From Pectinatus haikarae (GTDB taxonomy: Bacteria > Bacillota > Negativicutes > Selenomonadales > Selenomonadaceae), in contig NZ_WIQM01000007.1 in NCBI RefSeq assembly GCF_015732185.1, forward strand, positions 1-64,000: a stretch of DNA of 64,000 bases. The letters run 5' to 3'. This document shows, one piece after another, positions 1 through 9,141 of this stretch. Position numbers and translations under genes: made by a program. The notes beneath the pieces were generated by a model. It ran no database searches. It worked only from the letters and a program-made list of their open reading frames with translations, and was not told where the DNA came from. Position 1 is the first letter of the stretch. Each line of letters opens with the position of its first letter.

Positions 1-186
1 TCCTGCTTCCGTCAGCTCGATATTTCTGCCGACTTTATGCATTAATTCTACACCTATTTCTTTTTCCATAACTTTTATTTGATGACTTAAAGGTGGCTGT
101 GTAATATTAAGTTTTTTAGCGGCATTTGTTACATTTCCCTCATCAGCAATAGTGATAAAATAACGTAATTTTTTCAAGTCCAGCAT
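1..186 (-). CDS. LysR-family transcriptional regulator, N-terminal part
   Basis: The first 62 codons of a LysR-type DNA-binding regulator; the rest lies beyond the left window edge. The visible protein starts MLDLKKLRYF and carries the winged helix-turn-helix, including NVTNAAKKLNITQPPLSHQI and the ELMHKVGR wing typical of the family. The ATG is preceded by a strong GGAGGA site at 191-196. The effector and target genes cannot be told from this fragment. LysR proteins usually control a neighbouring divergent gene, but the next gene here, the integrase, points the same way and ends 197 bp upstream. Confidence 0.85.
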   Translation of the reverse strand, partial: MLDLKKLRYFITIADEGNVTNAAKKLNITQPPLSHQIKVMEKEIGVELMHKVGRNIELTEAG

Positions 187-316
187 TGTCTCCTCCATTT
201 TACATCTTGCATAGCTATACTGATTGTAAAAGAATTTTCAGAATTGTTTTTAATGCACACTTTTTAGACCGCATACTTTCTATTATTTTATAATAACGAT
301 ACTTTATTCTTTATAT

Positions 317-370
317 ATAGTTATAGTATTTATTATTAAGTAGCTATTTAATAATAAATACTATAACTAT
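317..370. repeat. AT-rich perfect inverted repeat, 23-bp arms
   Basis: Arms 317-339 and 348-370 are exact reverse complements around an 8-nt loop. The arms contain almost no G or C and there is no T-run on the integrase side, so it is not a classical intrinsic terminator. It sits 14 bp past the integrase stop codon and upstream of the LysR gene. The arm core ATAGTATTTAT recurs in a second inverted repeat at 16605-16658. Confidence 0.8.
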
Positions 371-383
371 TATAAAACAACTA

Positions 384-1388
384 TTATTTTTTTAGTTTTA
401 TTATTGAAGTATACCTATTATCTATTTGACTGAAAACATGTGCGTATTTGCTCGTTATATTAATATCGCTGTGCCGCAATACTTGTTTAACAATCTGCAA
501 GTCCTTCGTTTTACTATATAGCAGTGTACCACAGGTGTGCCGCAGCATATGGCAGCTTATGCCTCTCTTTTTATAGCCTGCCATTTCCAGCCAAGAGTCT
601 ATACTGCGCCTAATGCTGCGTCGATCCATCCGGCCTCCTTTATTGCGATTACCGATGGCAGTAAAAACAGCTTTTCCCATTTCATCAGTCTTATTTGTAT
701 CAAAGTAACGAAGATTTATGTATTTATACAAATATTCCAAAACGTCTCCGCGGGGATAAATAAAGTCATTATGCCCCTTACCATGTATATAGATAGTTTT
801 TATTTTCCAATCTATGTCAGCTACTGACATTCTGTATACCTCTACAGTACGCAGCCCCTCCAAAGCCATAAGCAATATCATGGCTTTGTCTCTCATATTT
901 TCAATATTTTCCCCATCATCAGGAATGACAGAAAGCAAGTGCTCCAGCTGAGGAAGATCCAAAAACTTCAACGGAGAAATATCATTTGCCTCATATGCTT
1001 TAATTCCTATATCTTTAGCCGGATTTTCTTTTATCAAATTTACTTTCAAAGCGATATTGTAAAATTGTTTTATAGCATTAAGTTTACTTTTTATACTGCT
1101 TTTTTTCATTTTCAGCTGAACAAGCATATCACGATAATAGGTAAATTCATATTCTGATATTTTCAACGGATGACGTTTATTATAATGGCACCATTCTATA
1201 TATCCATCTACCGCTGAACAATAATTGCGCAAGGTATCTTCTGCAGGTTCTCCATGAGAAAGATAGCGTTCTAAAAATTTTTTATAATTTAATATAAAAT
1301 TATCAGCATTTATTTCATGTTCCGGTATAAAATCAGGTATAGACATGAAGCGTTTTGGTATTGTTGCAATTTTTTTTGAAGAGTTCAT
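384..1388 (-). CDS. tyrosine recombinase / integrase (XerC/D-like)
   Basis: A 334-residue site-specific recombinase that cuts and rejoins DNA through a covalent tyrosine intermediate. The SAM-like N-terminal core-binding domain covers roughly residues 25-120. The catalytic domain shows the full set of active-site residues: Arg180 in GLRTVEV, the HxxR pair His280/Arg283 in HMLRHT, His306 in LRHSD and the nucleophile Tyr315 in SKYAHV. Length and domain layout are normal, so the protein should be active. No phage or conjugative genes adjoin it, so it may be a lone integrase, an invertase acting on nearby repeats, or the remnant of a departed element. It is not the housekeeping XerC/XerD by context. 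Confidence 0.88.
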   Translation of the reverse strand: MNSSKKIATIPKRFMSIPDFIPEHEINADNFILNYKKFLERYLSHGEPAEDTLRNYCSAVDGYIEWCHYNKRHPLKISEYEFTYYRDMLVQLKMKKSSIKSKLNAIKQFYNIALKVNLIKENPAKDIGIKAYEANDISPLKFLDLPQLEHLLSVIPDDGENIENMRDKAMILLMALEGLRTVEVYRMSVADIDWKIKTIYIHGKGHNDFIYPRGDVLEYLYKYINLRYFDTNKTDEMGKAVFTAIGNRNKGGRMDRRSIRRSIDSWLEMAGYKKRGISCHMLRHTCGTLLYSKTKDLQIVKQVLRHSDINITSKYAHVFSQIDNRYTSIIKLKK

Positions 1389-1862
1389 TTTATACCTCTT
1401 TATTTGAATTTTGGGTATGGATCTATTTCTTAAGTCCTATTTTTAATGAAGTAGGACTTAGGAAAAATAAGCAGGAATAGTGTAGGAGAGCCGATGTGCA
1501 CCATTTAGAAATAAGTAAAACTATAATATATAGTATATCATAGTTTTTACTAAAAGCGTTCTAAAAATCAGCAGATAATATTTTGAACGGCTCAATTAGA
1601 GCTTATTTAAGAAAAGAAAAAATAATTTTTGTATGTTTATATGGAAATATATATTTTACATGTAAAAAGCCAAATAAAGCTGTTTTAGACGATTTACGTC
1701 AAATTGGTTAATATATATTGGTTATATTTGAATATCTGTTGCCATAAATATACACATTAATATAATTAAAGAAACTTTATAATATTTAATTGTTCTAAGT
1801 AGATATTATTATTTTCTTTTATAACCAATAAGAGTATAAGCATTGAGTAACAATAGATATTA
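1389..1862. other. intergenic region upstream of the integrase
   Basis: No convincing gene. It holds an imperfect inverted repeat at about 1513-1550 (AGTAAAACTAT against ATAGTTTTTACT). There is a 14-bp direct repeat AGCGTTCTAAAAAT at 1555-1568 whose other copy lies inside the integrase gene at 1265-1278. ATTGGTTA occurs twice in direct orientation (1703, 1717) and once inverted near 1820. Such repeats near a recombinase could be recombination sites, but this is inference. Confidence 0.4.
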
Positions 1863-3920
1863 TTAAATATCAGTAATTTTTAGAAAATCATTTTTATATT
1901 GTATATTTATTGTTCGAATTATTTCTGTCATGGGATTTTTATTTGCACACCACTTTTCAGCTGCTTTTCTCGCATCAAGTAAAATATTAACATCACTGAG
2001 CACATTCGCTATTTTTAGATCGGGAAGACCATGCTGCATGGCGCCAAAAAATTGTCCGGGCCCACGAAGCCGCAGATCCTCCTCTGCCAAAACAAAACCA
2101 TCATTTATCTTTTCCATTAAGGAAAGGCGTTCGACAGTTTTGCTGCTTTTACTGTCAGACAGCAATATGCAGTAGGATTTATATTGTCCGCGGCCAATAC
2201 GGCCTCTAAGCTGGTGAAGCTGGGCCAAGCCAAAACGATCAGCCCCTTCCACTACCATTATGGAAGCGTTGGGAACGTTGACACCTACCTCAATGACAGT
2301 GGTGCTTACGAGTAAATGTATTTTATTTGCGAAAAAATCCTGCATTATTTGTTCTTTTTCAATTGCAGAAAGCTTGCCATGTAAAAGTGCGCAATTTATA
2401 TTTTTAAAAATACCGGTATTTAATTTTTCGAACATTTCCTCAGCTGAGACTGTTTTTATATTTTCAGAAATCTCTATTAAAGGACATACTACATATGCCT
2501 GCCTGCCTTCTTTGATTTCCTTTAATACAAATTGATAAATTTTTTCGCGTGCGCTTTTAGTACGTAGAAAGGTTCTTATATTTTTTCGGCCGGGAGGAAG
2601 ATGACGTATCATGGACACATTTAAATCACCATATACAGTCAGGGTCATCGTCCGCGGTATCGGAGTGGCAGTCATTACCAATACATCCGGTATATGCACA
2701 GCTTTAGCTTCCAAATATGCTCTTTGAGCAACTCCGAAACGATGCTGCTCATCTGTAATAACTAAACCCAGATTTGCAAATTCCACCTTATCCTGTATAA
2801 GTGCATGAGTGCCTATTATTATCTGCCATTTTCCTGTTTTTATTTGCTGTAAAGCATCTCTGTGCTCTTTTGCAGAAAGACTGCCAAGCAAAAGGCCTGT
2901 TTTTATTCCCAATGGATCAAGCAATAGACAGAAATTGCGAAAATGCTGCCTGGCTAAAATTTCTGTAGGAACCATTAAAGCGCTCTGCCAGCCGTTTTCA
3001 ACAGCTTTGACCAATGCCAGTACGGCAATTACTGTTTTTCCCGAACCTACGTCACCCTGTAAAAGCCGCTGCATAGGAGTAGATGATTGCATATCATTGC
3101 ATATTTCTGACCATACTTTTTCCTGATCTGCTGTGAGCTTAAAGGGAAGAGCACTATATAGTTTTTTTACAAGAGTGCTGTTAAGCAAACAATGAATGCC
3201 ATGCTTATTCTGAGTATGAATCTTACGCAGATGAATAAGCCCGCACTGAATCATAAAAAGTTCTTCAAAGATAAGCATTTTGCGAGAAGCTTCAATATCC
3301 TCCTCGCTTTTTGGAAAATGTATTTTTCGCAAAGCATCTGCTTTTGTCAAAAGTTTATATTCATTTCTTATCGATTCAGCCAAAGCACAAGGAATATTAT
3401 GAAGATCACTGAGTGTATCTGTCAGTATACTGCGATAAAATTTTGGTTTTATAGTACCGGGAAGAATATATATAGGAAGAAATTCGCATTGCTCATTTTG
3501 CTCATCGTCCAATAAAAAATAGGAAATAATTTGTTTGATGCAGAATTGTCCACTGCCTCCATAAGCATAACTGATTTTTCCCTTGACAAACAAATTCATA
3601 CCCTTTTTCAAAGATCTTGCTAAAAAGGGTTGATTGAACCATATTATTTGTAATGTACCTGTGTCATCACTCAATAATACGGTGATTATTTTCATTCCTT
3701 TATATGATATTTTTTCTTGAATACTTATTATATATCCTTTTACATTAACTGTTTCATCATATTCAATTTCGCTTATTGGCGTTATGTCACTTTGATCATT
3801 ATAACGTTTTGGATAATATGTCAACAGGTTGTATTTGTTTTCTATTCCCAATTTATTTAATGCTTGTGCTTTTTTTGGTCCTATTCCTTTAACGTATTGT
3901 ATATTTTCTTCAAAATTCAT
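1863..3920 (-). CDS. recG: ATP-dependent DNA helicase RecG
   Basis: Superfamily 2 helicase of 685 residues that reverses stalled replication forks and branch-migrates Holliday junctions. The N-terminal wedge/OB region includes a helix-hairpin-helix-like stretch, KGIGPKKAQALNKLGI. The motor follows with Walker A GDVGSGKT, the DEQHRFG form of motif II, TATPIPRT (motif III) and the C-terminal RGRIGRG motif VI. The start is placed at MNFEEN because CAGGTGAT sits 7 nt upstream; the 16 extra upstream codons have no family support. A terminator hairpin separates it from aspS upstream, so it probably has its own promoter in the short gap. Confidence 0.95.
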   Translation of the reverse strand: MNFEENIQYVKGIGPKKAQALNKLGIENKYNLLTYYPKRYNDQSDITPISEIEYDETVNVKGYIISIQEKISYKGMKIITVLLSDDTGTLQIIWFNQPFLARSLKKGMNLFVKGKISYAYGGSGQFCIKQIISYFLLDDEQNEQCEFLPIYILPGTIKPKFYRSILTDTLSDLHNIPCALAESIRNEYKLLTKADALRKIHFPKSEEDIEASRKMLIFEELFMIQCGLIHLRKIHTQNKHGIHCLLNSTLVKKLYSALPFKLTADQEKVWSEICNDMQSSTPMQRLLQGDVGSGKTVIAVLALVKAVENGWQSALMVPTEILARQHFRNFCLLLDPLGIKTGLLLGSLSAKEHRDALQQIKTGKWQIIIGTHALIQDKVEFANLGLVITDEQHRFGVAQRAYLEAKAVHIPDVLVMTATPIPRTMTLTVYGDLNVSMIRHLPPGRKNIRTFLRTKSAREKIYQFVLKEIKEGRQAYVVCPLIEISENIKTVSAEEMFEKLNTGIFKNINCALLHGKLSAIEKEQIMQDFFANKIHLLVSTTVIEVGVNVPNASIMVVEGADRFGLAQLHQLRGRIGRGQYKSYCILLSDSKSSKTVERLSLMEKINDGFVLAEEDLRLRGPGQFFGAMQHGLPDLKIANVLSDVNILLDARKAAEKWCANKNPMTEIIRTINIQYKNDFLKITDI

Positions 3921-3950
3921 TTTATCACCTGCAAAGAAAAGCGTTAAAAT

Positions 3951-3988
3951 AATAAGAGCACAATACAATTGCGTATTATGCTCTTATT
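3951..3988. terminator. bidirectional terminator-like hairpin between aspS and recG
   Basis: Arms of 16 nt (AATAAGAGCACAATAC and its near-complement, one mismatch) around a 6-nt loop, with T-rich flanks. It lies between the aspS stop and the recG start, where leftward transcription of aspS would end. Confidence 0.65.
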
Positions 3989-4007
3989 TCACAGCAAGGT
4001 GAAACGC

Positions 4008-5810
4008 TCAATCTTCTTTATGTTTTTTTGCTGCGACAGTAGTTTTAATGGAAAGATCACGCAGCTGTTTATTATCTACATCGGACGGAGCCTGTGTCAT
4101 CAAGCATGAAGCACTTTGTGTTTTAGGAAAAGCAATAACGTCACGAATAGAATCGCGTTTAGCCATTATCATAACCAGGCGATCAAGACCAAATGCCAAT
4201 CCGCCGTGAGGGGGAGTACCATATTTGAATGCATCAAGCATAAAGCCAAATTTTGCATGAGCTTGCTCTGGTGTCAGGCCGATAGCTTCGAATACCTTTT
4301 CCTGAAGATCGCTGTTATATATGCGCAGACTGCCTCCGCCTATTTCTGTGCCATTTAAAACCATATCATAAGCTTTAGCTTTTACTCGGCCAGGATCTGA
4401 TAAAAGATATTGAACATCTTCTTCACACGGTGCAGTAAATGGATGGTGCATTGCCTTCCAGCGTTTATCTTCTTCACCATATTCAAACATAGGAAAATCG
4501 ACAACCCAGAGGAAAGATAATTTATCAGGATCTATAAGGTTTCTGCGGCGGGCCATTTCAAGACGAAGCTCACCAAGAGCCTGAGCTACGACCAAAGGTT
4601 TATCGGCAACTACTAATAATAAATCGCCGGTTTCAGCTCCTGCAGCTTCTTTGATCTTGAGAAAAGTTTCTTCTGAATAGAATTTTTTAAAGGGTGACTT
4701 TATTTCAGAATCAGTATACTGAATCCATGCCAGACCCTTTGCACCATAATTTTTTACATATTCCACAAGTCCGTCAAGTTCTCTGCGAGGAATGCCCGCA
4801 TAAGCTTTAACGTTGATAACTTTAACCTGTCCTTTATTTTGCAGAACAGATTCAAATACCTTAAATTCAGAACCGCGGACATAATCGGATATATCCATAA
4901 GCTCCATACCAAAACGCAGGTCGGGTTTGTCCGAGCCAAATCGATCCATCGCGTCCTGCCATGTCATTCGTAAAAATGGTCCGGGAACTTTCGCGTCAAC
5001 AGCCTTAGCAAAAAGCTCAACTACCATATTTTCCATAGTATTTAATATATATTCCTGATCGACAAAAGACATTTCTATATCCAGCTGAGTGAATTCAGGC
5101 TGACGATCTGCACGCAGATCTTCATCACGAAAACAGCGGACAATCTGAAAATATTTTTCATAACCAGCCAGCATGAGGATCTGCTTGAAAATTTGCGGAG
5201 ATTGAGGAAGTGCATAAAACTTACCGGGATTGAGGCGGCTCGGGACAAGAAAATCACGTGCACCTTCCGGTGTGCTCTTTGTAAGCATAGGAGTTTCTAT
5301 TTCCAAAAAATCATTTCTGTCAAAGTAATCCCGCATAATCTTTGTTACTCGATGACGCAAAATAATGTTTTTCTGCATTTCAGGGCGACGCAGATCCAAG
5401 TATCTATATTTCAAACGCAAGGTTTCATCCACATCAATATTATCCTGAATATAAAAGGGAGGCGTTTGAGCTGTATTTAATATACGAAGTTCCTCACAAT
5501 AAATTTCAATTTCACCGGTTGGCATATGAGGATTGACAGTTTCTTCAGAACGCAGCGATACGCGGCCGCGTACAGCAATAACAAATTCAGAACGCAGGGA
5601 CTCAGCTTTTGGAAAAGCTTCATTTCCGATCTTGTCTTCGGCAAAAACAGTCTGAACTAATCCTGATCTGTCTCTCAGATCAACAAAAATAAGTCCCCCA
5701 TGATCACGGCGGCGTGATACCCAGCCGCATACTACAACTTCCCTGTCCACATCATTTTTGCTAAGTTGTCCGCAATGATGTGTGCGGGGCATTCCGTCTA
5801 ATGTTTCCAT
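4008..5810 (-). CDS. aspS: aspartyl-tRNA synthetase
   Basis: Class II aminoacyl-tRNA synthetase of 600 residues, the usual size for the bacterial type with an inserted GAD domain. The N-terminal OB-fold anticodon-binding domain (about residues 15-110) is followed by the catalytic core. Seen are motif 2 FRDEDLRADRQPEFTQLD, the HHPFTAP stretch and motif 3 GLDRLVMIM near the C-terminus. The start lies 2 nt from the hisS stop codon, with the GAGGTG ribosome site inside the last hisS codons, so hisS and aspS are one transcript and probably translationally coupled. Whether it is discriminating or also charges tRNA-Asn cannot be told here. Confidence 0.96.
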   Translation of the reverse strand: METLDGMPRTHHCGQLSKNDVDREVVVCGWVSRRRDHGGLIFVDLRDRSGLVQTVFAEDKIGNEAFPKAESLRSEFVIAVRGRVSLRSEETVNPHMPTGEIEIYCEELRILNTAQTPPFYIQDNIDVDETLRLKYRYLDLRRPEMQKNIILRHRVTKIMRDYFDRNDFLEIETPMLTKSTPEGARDFLVPSRLNPGKFYALPQSPQIFKQILMLAGYEKYFQIVRCFRDEDLRADRQPEFTQLDIEMSFVDQEYILNTMENMVVELFAKAVDAKVPGPFLRMTWQDAMDRFGSDKPDLRFGMELMDISDYVRGSEFKVFESVLQNKGQVKVINVKAYAGIPRRELDGLVEYVKNYGAKGLAWIQYTDSEIKSPFKKFYSEETFLKIKEAAGAETGDLLLVVADKPLVVAQALGELRLEMARRRNLIDPDKLSFLWVVDFPMFEYGEEDKRWKAMHHPFTAPCEEDVQYLLSDPGRVKAKAYDMVLNGTEIGGGSLRIYNSDLQEKVFEAIGLTPEQAHAKFGFMLDAFKYGTPPHGGLAFGLDRLVMIMAKRDSIRDVIAFPKTQSASCLMTQAPSDVDNKQLRDLSIKTTVAAKKHKED

Positions 5811-5812
5811 TA

Positions 5813-7078
5813 TTATTTATTCACCTCAAAAGTAATCTTATCTATCAATGATGCAAAAGGTACTGTTGTTTGCGCACTGTCTGTCATATTGCGTACAGTC
5901 GCACTTTCGTTGGCAAGTTCATCATCACCAATTATAACGGCATATTTCGCTCCATTTTTATTAGCCTGTTTCATTTGTGCTTTCATACTGCGCCCGGCAT
6001 AATCCATAAGTGCAGACAGCTTTTTATCGCGCAGCTGCTGAAGTAATTTAAATGCAGGTTGTTCAGCCTTTTTTCCCATAGCAATAATAAATACGTCGCA
6101 ATATGCATTTTTAGGCGGAAGTAATTTTTGCGTCTCAAGTGCAAGTAAAACACGTTCCAGGCCTGTGGCAAATCCTACTGCCGGTGTCGGATTACCGCCG
6201 CATTCTTCAATAAGTCCATCATAACGACCACCGCCAAGAATAGCGCTTTGAGCACCCAATGGCAGATATTTAAATTCAAATGCAGTTTTGGTATAATAAT
6301 CCAAACCACGCACTAAATGCGAATCAAGAATATAATCAATTCCTAAATTTGTCAATGAATCCTGAAGTTTATCAAAATGATCGGCGCATTCCTCACAAAG
6401 GCAATCTGTAATTTTAGGTGCCCCCTCTGCGAGTTCTTTGCAATGAGGATTCTTACAATCAAGTATACGCAGAGGATTGCGTTCATAGCGTGACTGACAG
6501 TCATTGCACAGTTCAGTAAGTTTATCCTTAAAGAAAGACTGCAATTTTTCTCTGTAAACAGGGCGGCATTTCGGACAACCTACTGAATTTATTTTTAAAA
6601 GAACATCATTCAATCCCAGATCTTTTAAAAGAGCTGCGCCAAGGCTTATTACTTCAGCATCTATCAGCGAACTTTGTTCTCCGATGGCTTCTATGCCAAA
6701 TTGATGAAATTCACGGTATCTGCCAGCTTGTGGTTTATCATACCGGAACATAGAACCGATATAAAATAATTTTGTGATGCCACCATCTGCATACAATTTA
6801 TTTTGCAAATAGGACCTTACTGCAGAAGCTGTATTTTCAGGACGCAGTGTGATACTGCGTCCGCCTCTGTCAAGGAAGGTATACATTTCCTTTTCCACTA
6901 CATCCGTGGTTTCTCCTATGCCGCGCATAAATAATTCTGTATGTTCAAACATAGGTGTTCTTATTTCATTAAAACCATATAACAAGCAAAGCTCTCGTAT
7001 TTTATTTTCCAGATACTGCCACTCATGTACATTTTCTGGCAAAATATCTTTAGTTCCACGCGGAACAGTTGTCAGCAT
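5813..7078 (-). CDS. hisS: histidyl-tRNA synthetase
   Basis: Class II synthetase of 421 residues that charges tRNA-His in the cytoplasm. It starts with the conserved TVPRGTKDILP, carries motif 1/2 regions including RYDKPQAGRYREFHQFG and the histidine-A peptide GLDYYTKTAFEF. Motif 3 is AVGFATGLERVL, and a C-terminal anticodon-binding domain follows. It lies 12 bp downstream of the hemZ-like gene and directly upstream of aspS. The hisS-aspS pair is a very common Firmicute arrangement. Confidence 0.96.
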   Translation of the reverse strand: MLTTVPRGTKDILPENVHEWQYLENKIRELCLLYGFNEIRTPMFEHTELFMRGIGETTDVVEKEMYTFLDRGGRSITLRPENTASAVRSYLQNKLYADGGITKLFYIGSMFRYDKPQAGRYREFHQFGIEAIGEQSSLIDAEVISLGAALLKDLGLNDVLLKINSVGCPKCRPVYREKLQSFFKDKLTELCNDCQSRYERNPLRILDCKNPHCKELAEGAPKITDCLCEECADHFDKLQDSLTNLGIDYILDSHLVRGLDYYTKTAFEFKYLPLGAQSAILGGGRYDGLIEECGGNPTPAVGFATGLERVLLALETQKLLPPKNAYCDVFIIAMGKKAEQPAFKLLQQLRDKKLSALMDYAGRSMKAQMKQANKNGAKYAVIIGDDELANESATVRNMTDSAQTTVPFASLIDKITFEVNK

Positions 7079-7090
7079 AAGTCTCTCTCC

Positions 7091-8587
7091 TTACTTCTCA
7101 TAAACTTCCCGCATTAAAGAAAGGCGCCGCTCAATATAATCATCGACACTTTTCAAATAGGTCCCTAAATCCTTAGGATTAAATAAGGTTTTCAAATATG
7201 CAAAGGACGGCGCTACTATTTTAGTAGATGCGTTGCCCCCAATACCTAAGATAGTTTGTTTTTCACCCATTATCTGAATGTTATAAATACTTGCGGAACC
7301 CTGTCTGCAATAGCCCGTGTTTTCAAGCTGACCGCTCATATAACCCTGGCGATACAGGTAATATGGTGAATAGTCTGCCTGCAGCAGCAAATTTTCTGCG
7401 GTATAAGCCATTTCACGTGTTACTTTGTCATCGGGCAGTTGTACAGAATCCAGACAACTCTTAAGCGATGATCCTTTTTTTACAGCCAGTGCATGCACCG
7501 TTATATCATCAGGGGATAATTTAATAATTTTTTCTAATGTATCACGCACGTCAGCAGCTGTTTCTCCGGGCAAGCCTAAAATCAGATCCATATTTATCTT
7601 TGCAGGACTAATGAGACGGATATCATTATATACTTTCTCGATCTCCTGCGGAGTGTGTCTGCGACCTATTATTTTTAACGTTTTTTCCTGCATCGTCTGA
7701 GGATTTACGCTCATCCTGCTGACTTTATATGCTGTCATCAGTTTAATTTTTTCGAGTGTTATCGAATCAGGCCGTCCTGCTTCAACCGTATATTCCAAAA
7801 TATCATTTGAATATAAACCCTGAACATAATCAAGAAGTAAAGCAAAATATTTTTCCGGCAGACTTGTAGGTGTACCGCCGCCGATATAAATATTTTGCAC
7901 TTTTAGGTGATAAGCATCTATAATCTCTCTTAAAGATAATATCTCCTTATGCAAAGCAGCCATAAAAGCATTGAGTATGTCAGCTTCCGGCAGAAGATTG
8001 GATGGAAAAGAACAGTACAGGCAGCGAGTGAGACAAAATGGGATACCAATGTAAATGCTTATTGTATTATGATCTGATGCAGCGAGTACAGGCAGCTGTC
8101 CATAGGCAATATCAGTAAGCAATACTGCTTTTTTTCCTGATACTGCATAATCAGCCGTCAATCTTGCTGCGATAGCCGATTTATCCATTCCACTGCTTAT
8201 ATACCTATGAACAATTTTAGCGGGCCGCACCCCGTGCAATATTCCCCATGGAGCGACAATAGGACCTAAATTGTCCGTTAATAAATGATAAAGATTAAGC
8301 TTTATTAAACGATTTGCTGAAGCGCGAGGATTTTCATCCTGTCTTGCAAAATCTGTTCTTGTAAATAATTGGCTTTTACTATTCTTTACAAATCTGATTT
8401 TAGTAAAAACTTCAAATACGATATCTTTTTTCACATAATTTGATATCTCAATAATATCGTAATCAGCAGGAACGTCCTGGTGAACTTCTATTTTAAACAG
8501 CAGCAGAATCTCTTTTACTATTTTATGAACAATTTCTTTTTCGCTGTTTATTACGAGCTTATTTATAATCAAAGCTGCTTTTGGCAT
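7091..8587 (-). CDS. hemZ: radical SAM coproporphyrinogen III oxidase-like protein (HemZ type)
   Basis: A 498-residue radical SAM protein of the HemN/HemZ branch, which oxidatively decarboxylates coproporphyrinogen III without oxygen during haem synthesis. The SAM cluster motif CxxxCxxC is at Cys185, Cys189 and Cys192 (CLTRCLYC), followed by the glycine-rich GGGTPT. The long N-terminal extension of about 170 residues is typical of HemZ rather than HemN. The start overlaps the end of fur by 19 nt, so the two are co-transcribed. Relatives often have unproven activity (some HemN-like proteins are HemW haem chaperones), so the exact reaction is inferred. Confidence 0.85.
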   Translation of the reverse strand: MPKAALIINKLVINSEKEIVHKIVKEILLLFKIEVHQDVPADYDIIEISNYVKKDIVFEVFTKIRFVKNSKSQLFTRTDFARQDENPRASANRLIKLNLYHLLTDNLGPIVAPWGILHGVRPAKIVHRYISSGMDKSAIAARLTADYAVSGKKAVLLTDIAYGQLPVLAASDHNTISIYIGIPFCLTRCLYCSFPSNLLPEADILNAFMAALHKEILSLREIIDAYHLKVQNIYIGGGTPTSLPEKYFALLLDYVQGLYSNDILEYTVEAGRPDSITLEKIKLMTAYKVSRMSVNPQTMQEKTLKIIGRRHTPQEIEKVYNDIRLISPAKINMDLILGLPGETAADVRDTLEKIIKLSPDDITVHALAVKKGSSLKSCLDSVQLPDDKVTREMAYTAENLLLQADYSPYYLYRQGYMSGQLENTGYCRQGSASIYNIQIMGEKQTILGIGGNASTKIVAPSFAYLKTLFNPKDLGTYLKSVDDYIERRLSLMREVYEK

Positions 8588-9021
8588 TTACTGCAATATC
8601 CATAAAAAGTTACTTGATGATCAAGAATTTTAAATTTGCTTTTTTCCATTATATCCACTTCAAGATCTTCAAGAAGATCGTCGGCAAATTCTGCTACTTT
8701 ACCGCACTTCAGACATATCAAATGATGATGACGGTGAGCATCAGGATTAGCTGTATTAAGTTCATAACGACGGCATCCATCGCCAAAGTCATTTTTTTGC
8801 AATATTGCAAGTTCTGATAAAAGTTCCAGGCTGCGATAAACTGTTGCCAGACCTATATCATAGCCTTTATCGCGCAGAATATAGTGTACATCTTCTGCAC
8901 TCAGATGTTCTCCGGGATTTTCTATAAAAACCTGCAAAACAATCTTTCGTTGTGGTGTGATTTTGTGATGAGGGCTCTGCAGTTTTTTTGTCAAATCATC
9001 AATGGTAATTTTTTTACCCAT
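8569..9021 (-). CDS. fur: Fur-family metal/peroxide-responsive regulator
   Basis: A 150-residue Fur/PerR/Zur-type repressor. The N-terminal winged helix (residues 15-85, ITPQRKIVLQVF...GLATVYRSLELL) binds DNA. The C-terminal part carries the His-rich metal site HRHHH (96-100) and two structural-zinc CxxC pairs at Cys103/106 and Cys143/146. The start is set at MGKKITI, with AAAGGGG 10 nt upstream; an ATG 16 codons earlier has no such site. Iron versus zinc versus peroxide specificity is not decided by sequence alone. Being followed by a haem gene points to iron or peroxide control. Confidence 0.9.
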   Translation of the reverse strand: MGKKITIDDLTKKLQSPHHKITPQRKIVLQVFIENPGEHLSAEDVHYILRDKGYDIGLATVYRSLELLSELAILQKNDFGDGCRRYELNTANPDAHRHHHLICLKCGKVAEFADDLLEDLEVDIMEKSKFKILDHQVTFYGYCSKCQKQL

Positions 9022-9075
9022 AATATAAGCCCCTTTCTCTGAGTAAGCTACCATAAATATTACTATCAACTAATT

Positions 9076-9104
9076 ATTTTACCAAAAAACATTGTATAAT
9101 ACAA
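9076..9104 (-). promoter_or_regulatory. fur promoter with overlapping palindrome
   Basis: On the minus strand TTGTAT (9099-9104) and TAAAAT (9076-9081) are separated by exactly 17 bp. The -35 box lies within the dyad TTGTA-TAA-TACAA (9092-9104), well placed for an autorepressor. The binding protein is inferred, not shown. Confidence 0.55.
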
Positions 9105-9141
9105 AGTATTTTTAAAGTTTCACAAAAACCACGTGCTGTAT

